Assembly: GCA_905215475.1 (NCBI GenBank)
Contig: CAJMPW010000005.1
Location: forward strand, 124,001 to 188,000
DNA: 64,000 bases
Origin: CAG-103 sp905215475
Lineage (GTDB): Bacteria; Bacillota; Clostridia; Oscillospirales; Oscillospiraceae
Direction: 5' to 3'
Shown here: piece after piece, positions 58,218-64,000 of the stretch
How the letters are laid out: every line of letters starts with the position of its first letter
How positions within the stretch are numbered: the stretch's first letter is position 1
Translations under genes and position numbers: made by a program
The notes under the pieces: generated by a model
What the model was told of the DNA's origin: nothing
Seen by the model: only the letters and a program-made list of their open reading frames with translations
The model's database searches: none

Positions 58218-60992
58218 TTACTTTTTCTTTTCCGCCAGGGACTTCTTGATGATCTTCACCTGACGCTTGGCGGCATAAGGCGCGATTGCCTTGAACTTAT
58301 CCTCAGCCGGGATCATTTTGCTGTTTTGCGGCCGCACACGCTTGAGGTGGATGGCATCAAACTCGCACTTGGTCGTGCAGATGCCGCAGCCGATGCATTT
58401 GTTCGGATCGACAACGCTGCGCCCGCAGCTCAGGCAGCGGGACGCCTCGGAGCGGATCTGCTCTTCGGTGAACGTCACGCGGTCATCCTGCATGGTGCGC
58501 ACCTTCTTGCTGTCGATGGCAACGGCGGCACGTGCGGGCTTTTTGATCTTCTCGGTCGGCAGGACGATATCGTCCTTGTTGAGCTCCTTGAATTCGCGGG
58601 TGTTGCGGTGGATCGTCAGCGTCTGGCCCTTGTTGACGAAGCGGTGGATGGACACGGCACCCTCGCGGCCGGTCGCGATCGCATCGATCGTGTACTTCGG
58701 GCCGGTGGCGCAGTCGCCGCCGACGAAGATGTCGGGCTCGTTGGACTGGAACGTCACGGCGTCGTGCGCGATCAGGCGGCCGTCGGCCGTCTCTGCCGCG
58801 GTGCCGGCCAGCACGTCGCCGTAGACCGAGCGCTGGCCGATGGCGACCAGAACGTTGGAGCACGGGACGGTGATGGTCTCATTTTCGTCATAGACCGGGG
58901 CGAACTTGCCGCTCGCGTCGCGGACGGACACGCAGCGCATGAGCTCGATGCCGGTGACCTTGCCGCCCTCGCCGAGGATGGCCTTCGGCGCCCAGGAGTT
59001 GTTGATGATGACACCGTCGGCAATGCCGGCGTTCTTCTCGTCCGGAACGGTGGGCATCTCTTCGTCCTTCTCGAGGCAGTACATGTTCACGCTGCCCTTG
59101 GTCAGACGCAGGGCCGCGCGCGCCACATCGATGGCCGCGTTGCCGCCGCCGATGACGACCACGTCGCCCGTGAGCTTCTTAAGCTTGCCGGCGTTGACTT
59201 CACGCAGGAAGTCGAGGCCGCTCTTGACACCTGTGAGATCCTCGCTGGCGATGTTGAGCTTTGACGCCTGCTGCAGGCCGACCGCGACGTAGAACGCCTG
59301 ATAGCCCTCGTCACGCAGCTGCTGGATGGTAACATCCTTGCCGACCTCAACGCCGCACTTAAACTCCACGCCCATCTCGCGCAGCACGTCGATCTCGGAC
59401 TTGACGACGTCCTTGCCGATACGGAAGCTCGGGATGCCGTTGACAAGCATGCCGCCGGGTACGGCCTCTTTCTCGAACACGACCGGGCTATAGCCCTCAA
59501 TGGCCAGGAAGTAAGCGCAGGACATACCGGCCGGGCCGCCGCCGATGATGGCGATCTTCTGGTCAAACTTCTCGTGCGTGCAGGAATTCATGGGCGGCAC
59601 ATAGCGGTGCTCAGCCTTCATGTCCTGCTCGGCGATGAACTTCTTGATCTCGTCGATGGCCAGCGGCTCGTCGACGGTGCCGCGGGTGCAGGCATCCTCG
59701 CAGTACTTTCTGCAGATGCTGCCGCAGACGGCCGGGAACGGGTTGTCCTTCTTAATGAGCTTGAGCGCGTCGGCATAGCGGCCGTCGCCCGCCATCTTGA
59801 TGTAGCCCTGGATGGCGATGTGCGCCGGGCAGGCGGCCTTGCAGGGCGCCGTGCCGGTCGGCCAGGTCTGGATGCAGCCGTTCTCATTGCGGTAATTCTT
59901 GTTCCAATGATCCTCGCCCCACCTGGTGTCGTCCGGCAGCTCGTGGTGCGGATACTGGATGGGGCCTTCCTTGGTGCAGAGCTTCTGGCCGAGGCGGACA
60001 GCACCGGCCGGGCAGGTCTCGACGCACTTGCCGCAGGCAACGCACTTCTCGGGGTCGCTCTCGGCCACGTAGGCGGAGGCGGACAGGTTCGGCGTGTTAA
60101 ACAGCTGGCTGGTGCGCAGCGCGTTGCAGACACCGACGGCGCAGTTGCAGATACCAAAGATCTTGTTCTCACCGTCGATGTTCGTGATCTGGTGGACATA
60201 GCCGCGATCCTCGGCCTTCTGGAGGATCTCCATCGCCTCTTCATAGGTGATGTCGCGGCCATGGTTCGTCTCGCGGCAGTAGTCGGCAAAATCACCGACG
60301 CCGATGCACCACTCGCCTTCCACGTCGCCGGAGCCCTCACCGCGGATGCGCTGCTGCTTGCGGCAGGAGCACACGGACACACCGATGTGGCCCTCGTACT
60401 TCTTCAGCCAATGGGACAGGTGCTCGATCGGCAGAGACTTACTCTCGGCCGGGATGGCCTTTTCGACCGGGATGACGTGCATGCCGATGCCGGCGCCTCC
60501 GGGAGGCACCATCTCGGTGATGCCCGCCAGCGGCAGATACGCCATGCGCTCAAAGAAGTCCGCCGTCTCCGGGAACATATCCGCCTGCTCGGGGTTGATC
60601 ATCATGATCTCGGCGCTGCCGGGAACGAACATGTCCAGCACCCAGCGCTTGGCGTGATTCGGGTTCTTGCCGTCGAGGTTCTCCCAATGGAACTCGACCA
60701 GACCGCTCTCGCTGATGGCCTGCATCGCTTTTTCCAGATAGGCTCTGTCAAACTGCGGGTTCTTCTTCGCGAGCTGCTCGATCGTGAGCGGCACGCGCTT
60801 TTTCATGGTCAGCGCGATATCGAGGATATCGTCCGCCATCTTCTCGTCATACTTCACCGCCGTGAACTTGAGGGCGGAGTTGATGCCCAGATACTCCGGG
60901 GCATCCGGCGTGATCTTGTCCTTTCCCAACAACACCGTTGCGCGATCCGTGATTTCTTTTCCGAGCTTTGCAATTTTCTCGTCTTTTGTCAT
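58218..60992 (-). CDS. large Fe-S/FAD NAD(P)-linked oxidoreductase (GltD-like core)
   Basis: A 924-residue multidomain protein. Residues 1-300 hold a winged-helix-like start and a cysteine set (C208, C210, C229, C239, C282, C284, C289), followed by a ferredoxin site (C317, C320, C323, C327). A GltD-type Fe-S domain (C384, C388, C423, C427, C431, C435) precedes an FAD site (GGGPAG, 484-489), an NAD(P) site (GGGNAA, 615-620) and GGDCATG (759-765). A C-terminal domain has CLSC and a ferredoxin site (C866, C869, C872, C876). It should move electrons from NAD(P)H to Fe-S partners, plausibly the dehydratase-type proteins of the operon. It is the first gene, behind a regulated promoter divergent from tetR. 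Confidence 0.84.
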   Translation of the reverse strand: MTKDEKIAKLGKEITDRATVLLGKDKITPDAPEYLGINSALKFTAVKYDEKMADDILDIALTMKKRVPLTIEQLAKKNPQFDRAYLEKAMQAISESGLVEFHWENLDGKNPNHAKRWVLDMFVPGSAEIMMINPEQADMFPETADFFERMAYLPLAGITEMVPPGGAGIGMHVIPVEKAIPAESKSLPIEHLSHWLKKYEGHIGVSVCSCRKQQRIRGEGSGDVEGEWCIGVGDFADYCRETNHGRDITYEEAMEILQKAEDRGYVHQITNIDGENKIFGICNCAVGVCNALRTSQLFNTPNLSASAYVAESDPEKCVACGKCVETCPAGAVRLGQKLCTKEGPIQYPHHELPDDTRWGEDHWNKNYRNENGCIQTWPTGTAPCKAACPAHIAIQGYIKMAGDGRYADALKLIKKDNPFPAVCGSICRKYCEDACTRGTVDEPLAIDEIKKFIAEQDMKAEHRYVPPMNSCTHEKFDQKIAIIGGGPAGMSCAYFLAIEGYSPVVFEKEAVPGGMLVNGIPSFRIGKDVVKSEIDVLREMGVEFKCGVEVGKDVTIQQLRDEGYQAFYVAVGLQQASKLNIASEDLTGVKSGLDFLREVNAGKLKKLTGDVVVIGGGNAAIDVARAALRLTKGSVNMYCLEKDEEMPTVPDEKNAGIADGVIINNSWAPKAILGEGGKVTGIELMRCVSVRDASGKFAPVYDENETITVPCSNVLVAIGQRSVYGDVLAGTAAETADGRLIAHDAVTFQSNEPDIFVGGDCATGPKYTIDAIATGREGAVSIHRFVNKGQTLTIHRNTREFKELNKDDIVLPTEKIKKPARAAVAIDSKKVRTMQDDRVTFTEEQIRSEASRCLSCGRSVVDPNKCIGCGICTTKCEFDAIHLKRVRPQNSKMIPAEDKFKAIAPYAAKRQVKIIKKSLAEKKK

Positions 60993-61030
60993 GTTATCGC
61001 TTCCTTCTTCTTTAGATTGCAGTCAAACGA

Positions 61031-61066
61031 CATCCGCCCGTTCCGACACAAGAACGGATTCGGATG
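61031..61066 (-). promoter_or_regulatory. hairpin in the leader of the flavoprotein operon
   Basis: CATCCG/CGGATG and an inner CCGTTC/GAACGG form an interrupted inverted repeat in the expected 5' leader, 39 bases upstream of the start codon. No T-run follows. Confidence 0.5.
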
Positions 61067-61071
61067 CAGCT

Positions 61072-61100
61072 ATGTTAATTAATTAACCCTGCAATGTCAA
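61072..61100 (-). promoter_or_regulatory. promoter with palindromic operator, flavoprotein/dehydratase operon
   Basis: Minus-strand TTGACA (61100-61095), a 17-base spacer and TAACAT (61077-61072). The perfect 14-base palindrome GTTAATTAATTAAC (61074-61087) fills most of the spacer and overlaps the -10 box, so a bound repressor, probably the adjacent TetR protein, would block RNA polymerase. Confidence 0.7.
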
Positions 61101-61130
61101 GGAGTCCGGAGCTTTTTTGAAACAAGTCAC

Positions 61131-61165
61131 AAAAAATCTGCAAAGAAATTGCGAATAGATTTTTT
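61131..61165. repeat. inverted repeat in the tetR divergent region
   Basis: AAAAAATCT (61131-61139) and AGATTTTTT (61157-61165) are perfect 9-base inverted repeats; an inner GCAA/TTGC pair adds symmetry. It lies between the two divergent promoters, just upstream of the tetR -35 box. Confidence 0.55.
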
Positions 61166-61171
61166 CGTGTG

Positions 61172-61200
61172 TTGAAACGCGGAGACAAATGCCGTATAAT
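61172..61200 (+). promoter_or_regulatory. promoter of the tetR gene
   Basis: TTGAAA (61172-61177), a 17-base spacer and TATAAT (61195-61200), 41 bases before the start codon. Confidence 0.75.
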
Positions 61201-61240
61201 GTTTGAAAAATAAGAACATTTTTCGTCAGGAGTGTTATGG

Positions 61241-61846
61241 ATGCAAAATTCTGCCCGAAAGTTCAAAGAGGAAGTCGCGCAAGCCGCGATCTCCCTGTTC
61301 AAGCGCAACGGATATAACAACGTAACCGTAAACGAGATCTGCAAGGAATGCGGCATCTCCCGCTCCGTGTTCTACTCCTCGTTCAACGGCAAACGCAGCA
61401 TTCTGGAATACATGGTGGAAAAACCGCAGCACAACGATGATGCGAGCTTTATGAAATTTGCGCACGCAGACAATGACTTCGAGCGCATCTGGCAGCTGTT
61501 TGACCGCTTCGTTGCCATCGCCTACGATTTCGGCCCCGAGCTCACAAGCACGCTGTTCATCATGCAGTTCGAATCCCCCGAGGGGATCCGCGCAGCTGTG
61601 CACGCGCTCGATGATCTGTTTGCGACTCTGGCCACAAACTGCGCCAAGTCAGGCATTATCGACTCCAAAGAGCCGCCAGATCTGCTGTCGCGCATCGCAA
61701 CGGATCTGATCTGCCATGAGCTCTACGTCTGGTGCAGCCAGAAAGGAAACTTCTCGCTGCGCGCACGCGCGCGGCAGTACGCCGAAATCGCCTACCACGT
61801 CAAGCCGGAGTATCGCATGCCGGCCGAGCAGCGCGACGCACTGTGA
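61241..61846 (+). CDS. TetR family transcriptional regulator
   Basis: A 201-residue regulator: the N-terminal helix-turn-helix reads KEEVAQAAISLFKRNGYNNV, TVNEICKECGISRSVFYSSF and GKRSILEYMVE, followed by an all-helical ligand/dimer domain (FVAIAYDFGPELTSTLFIMQ). AGGAG lies 9 bases before the ATG at 61241; an earlier in-frame GTG would overlap it. Divergent orientation and palindromes in the intergenic region suggest that it controls the flavoprotein/HypA/dehydratase operon. Its ligand is unknown. Confidence 0.9.
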   Translation: MQNSARKFKEEVAQAAISLFKRNGYNNVTVNEICKECGISRSVFYSSFNGKRSILEYMVEKPQHNDDASFMKFAHADNDFERIWQLFDRFVAIAYDFGPELTSTLFIMQFESPEGIRAAVHALDDLFATLATNCAKSGIIDSKEPPDLLSRIATDLICHELYVWCSQKGNFSLRARARQYAEIAYHVKPEYRMPAEQRDAL

Positions 61847-61933
61847 CTGCACGGCTCCCCCGTCAAGAACGCCTGCGCAGCCGCTCTTATTCCTTGGGAC
61901 AAAGCGCAGGATCTGTGGTTATTTCCCTGCGTA

Positions 61934-61976
61934 TAAAAAAACCAGCGGCAAAGCATCCGTTCAAGCCGCTGGTTTT
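61934..61976 (+). terminator. intrinsic terminator of tetR
   Basis: AAACCAGCGGC and GCCGCTGGTTT form an 11-bp stem with a 15-base loop, followed by TTTTG; an A-run precedes it. Confidence 0.8.
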
Positions 61977-62557
61977 GCGTTTGCGTCTGAAATATGCAGG
62001 CAAACCGGTTGCCGCAAAAATCAAAGCCAGTACCGAAAAAGCTATTTCAATCAGTCAAAAATTTGACGAGGTCATTATATCAGAAGTAAATACGCAACGC
62101 AAGTGCTGTTTTCCTTGCCTGCAGTATTTTCGTATCTGCACGAAGGCATTCAGCTCCCCCTGGCGTTTTTCTCCACCACGATCTTCACGCAGCCTGTAAC
62201 CGAGGGACGCCACGCGTGTATATCACATTCTGCGTTTGTTAACGCAGCAACCGCAATTGTAAGACGCAGTTAAATTTTGAAGTTTTCCACAGGAAGTAAA
62301 AAGCAAATTTGTCGAAACGCCCGAGAAATATATTGATTATTGGAAAGTTATGTATTATAATATAACATTGCACATTGCACATTTCGATTCGCACGCCGGC
62401 GCTTGCTTGAGGATGATGTTGCGCCAAATCAGCCTCTTCTATTTTTCGGGAGGCGAGCAGCGCTGATTTAGATTTACAATTGCGAAAATCATGCTTACCA
62501 GTAAGCAAAGAAAACAGTGTATGTAAGAAATAATTAACATAGCGGAGGTATTTCTGA
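61977..62557. other. AT-rich intergenic region without a recognisable gene
   Basis: No frame here resembles a protein on either strand. The base composition shifts to AT-rich, unlike the DNA before 61.9 kb. The distal part holds a promoter and a leader of about 190 bases for the YfhO-type gene. The leader contains a short direct repeat (ATTGCAC twice near 62366-62380), an inverted pair AAATCAGC/GCTGATTT and a small hairpin GCTTACCAGTAAGC. The middle part shows nothing I can name. Confidence 0.6.
62333..62361 (+). promoter_or_regulatory. promoter of the YfhO-family gene
   Basis: TTGATT (62333-62338), a 17-base spacer and TATAAT (62356-62361), about 200 bases before the start codon. Confidence 0.6.
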
Positions 62558-64000
62558 ATGTCCGACATAACTGCACCCGTGCAGACACGGCATAATAACA
62601 AGGCTTCCAGAGGAAACAAAAACCACAATCCGGGTAATCAACATCTGGTCGAACGCGCTTGGTTTCCTTATCTGTTGACAGCGGTGACAATCACGGCAGT
62701 CTTCCTTGCGATTATGATCATTTGCAGACTGTACCCCTTTGGCAACAATTCTCTGGTCAGCTCTGACGGAAAAAATCAATACCTAAGTTTTTATCACTAT
62801 TTCCGGAGTGTTCTGTTTACTGAAAACAATATTGATTACACTTTTTCTAATGTTCTGGGAGGAAATGTCCGCGGTCTATATTCCTACTATCTGGCAAGTC
62901 CTCTTTATCTCCTCTTTGCCCTGTTCCCCGAGCGTCAGATCCTTCTGGCGCTGCATATTATCATTTATCTGAAGTATCTAATTGCCGGCCTCTGCTTCTG
63001 CGCATGGGCAGGATATCAGAAAAAGGAGAACCCTTGGATGCGGGCTGCGCTTTCCGTCAGCTACGGCTTCATGGGTTATGCCGTTTCTTACTATAGTCTG
63101 CTTTCATGGCTGGACGCCATGGCTCTTCTGCCGCTGGTTGCCTTAGGGCTGGAACGGCTTGTGAACGAAAACAAATCTCTCCTCTATATTTTTTCATTAG
63201 CTATTACCATAATGGCTAACTATTACACCGGATTTATGGTGTGTATAGCTTCCGTTTTGATGTACATCGCTCTGATTCTGACACGCAGGGCCGAAATCAT
63301 CCACTGCTTGAAAAAAACGGTGATTCCTTTTGCTGTATCCAGCCTGCTTGCAGGCGCTTTGAGCGCATGGAACACGATTCCCACGGCGCTGTCTTTGCCA
63401 GACGGTCGAAAAAGCGAGTTGGGAATGCGAATCAATTTTACCTTCAACAGCCTGTTTTCCAAGTTGTTCACCGGAACTACAAACGGCGAGCAATTCTACA
63501 ACGGATTGCCCATTATCTTTGTTGGCATTCTTCCAGTATTCTTGACCGTTCTGTTTTTCCTGAACCCCGACATTCGCCGCCGATGGAAAGCCGTGGCAGC
63601 AGGTGTGTTGCTGGTAATGGTATTTTCCTTCCACAACAGCTTTTTGAACACCATTTGGCACTGCTTTACCGCAAACAGAATGTTCAATTATAGATACAGC
63701 TTTGTATTCAGTTATTTTCTTCTTGCCATTGCTTGGCACTCTGCATGCAGTGTGAAGAGTCTCTCTTCCCAAACAATCTGCCGCTGCTTGGCAGTATGCC
63801 TGATCGCAGTATTTCTGATCTTCTCCCATAGCTATCCTTACACTGACGCAAAGCGCCTGTATTTAGACCTGTTTTTGATGTTTGCAGGCACAGGCTTGAT
63901 TTACCTGCTCACCTGCAACCGACGCAGCGCGGCAATGGTACTGTTCTGTCTGATGGTTGGTAACTGCTTTGTAAACTCCGTGCTGTCCATTCGCGGCATC
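62558..64000 (+). CDS. YfhO-family polytopic membrane protein (3' truncated)
   Basis: An open frame of 481 codons from ATG 62558 (GCGGAGG about 8 bases upstream) to the window edge without a stop. After a polar 35-residue N-terminus come many hydrophobic helices, beginning WFPYLLTAVTITAVFLAIM. The loop VSSDGKNQYLSFYHYFRSVL has the Asp and Gln-Tyr pattern of YfhO/GT-C-like proteins; others are GFMGYAVSYYSLLSWLDAMA, MANYYTGFM and NRMFNYRYSFVFSY. YfhO relatives are large bacterial membrane proteins tied to glycosylation of lipoteichoic acid or other envelope polymers. The coding sequence is AT-richer than most of the window. The C-terminus is missing. Confidence 0.84.
   Translation, partial: MSDITAPVQTRHNNKASRGNKNHNPGNQHLVERAWFPYLLTAVTITAVFLAIMIICRLYPFGNNSLVSSDGKNQYLSFYHYFRSVLFTENNIDYTFSNVLGGNVRGLYSYYLASPLYLLFALFPERQILLALHIIIYLKYLIAGLCFCAWAGYQKKENPWMRAALSVSYGFMGYAVSYYSLLSWLDAMALLPLVALGLERLVNENKSLLYIFSLAITIMANYYTGFMVCIASVLMYIALILTRRAEIIHCLKKTVIPFAVSSLLAGALSAWNTIPTALSLPDGRKSELGMRINFTFNSLFSKLFTGTTNGEQFYNGLPIIFVGILPVFLTVLFFLNPDIRRRWKAVAAGVLLVMVFSFHNSFLNTIWHCFTANRMFNYRYSFVFSYFLLAIAWHSACSVKSLSSQTICRCLAVCLIAVFLIFSHSYPYTDAKRLYLDLFLMFAGTGLIYLLTCNRRSAAMVLFCLMVGNCFVNSVLSIRGI

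Noticed and set aside
57807..60992. Part of a [NiFe]-hydrogenase locus, suggested by hypA and a nearby flavoprotein
   Set aside because: No large or small hydrogenase subunit and no hypB-F gene is present; the flavoprotein core is GltD-like.
62366..62384. ATTGCAC direct repeat as the start of a CRISPR or other array
   Set aside because: Only two short copies without spacers; no cas gene is present.

Overview
The window reads as chromosome of a spore-forming, anaerobic, high-GC Clostridia (Bacillota), most like gut Oscillospiraceae. The grounds are gene content and style: a complete spoIIIAA-AH sporulation operon, ArgR, RNase J, MurT/GatD, an SLH-anchored surface protein, tightly overlapping operons with strong AGGAGG ribosome sites, several TTG/GTG starts, and oxygen-sensitive Fe-S enzymes. 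No rRNA, tRNA, CRISPR array, prophage or insertion sequence was recognised. Most DNA is GC-rich; it becomes visibly AT-richer after about 61.9 kb and, less strongly, at 34.3-35.1 kb.

Layout. 0-6 kb (+): tail of a phosphofructokinase, an ABC-F ATPase with one degenerate ATP site, rlmD, a small orphan, secG, then UPF0340 (-) divergent from a DUF3048 lipoprotein. 5.9-9.3 kb (-): rpe-recR-rnj-arsC-like. 9.5-12.6 kb: a YbaK-like protein (+), then (-) a two-gene metal P-type ATPase operon with an operator-rich promoter. 12.6-23.3 kb (-): a housekeeping run of two transcription units, asp23-nusB-xseA-xseB-ispA and dxs-tlyA-nadK-argR-recN-C_GCAxxG-tyrS (isoprenoid precursors, DNA repair, arginine control, NADP supply). 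23.4-25.6 kb (-): secreted CHAP/SLH protein with a predicted mRNA 5'-terminal hairpin. 25.7-30.4 kb (-): spoIIIA operon. 30.5-34.2 kb: glpK-DUF1015 (-) divergent from a monoacylglycerol-lipase-like hydrolase (+), which together could release and phosphorylate glycerol. 34.3-43.7 kb (-): orphan gene, YhcC radical SAM, mreB, comF, recD2, a small membrane protein, uvrA, ybaK. 43.9 kb (+): gluQ. 44.8-49.9 kb (-): a sensory-type [FeFe]-hydrogenase homologue and a SpoIIE-type phosphatase, followed by murT-gatD. 50-54.7 kb (-): PPC-domain protein and a MarR-controlled heterodimeric ABC exporter.

54.7-61.9 kb holds the most unusual block. A TetR regulator (+) is divergent from a five-gene operon (-): a 924-residue Fe-S flavoprotein, an orphan HypA-type nickel chaperone, two subunits of the 2-hydroxyacyl-CoA dehydratase/benzoyl-CoA reductase family, and a 59-residue single-span membrane protein. 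No ATP-dependent activase and no other hyp gene is in the window. I read it as a regulated anaerobic reductase or dehydratase of unknown substrate, possibly fed by the flavoprotein. The window ends inside a YfhO-family membrane protein gene (+), preceded by about 0.7 kb without genes.
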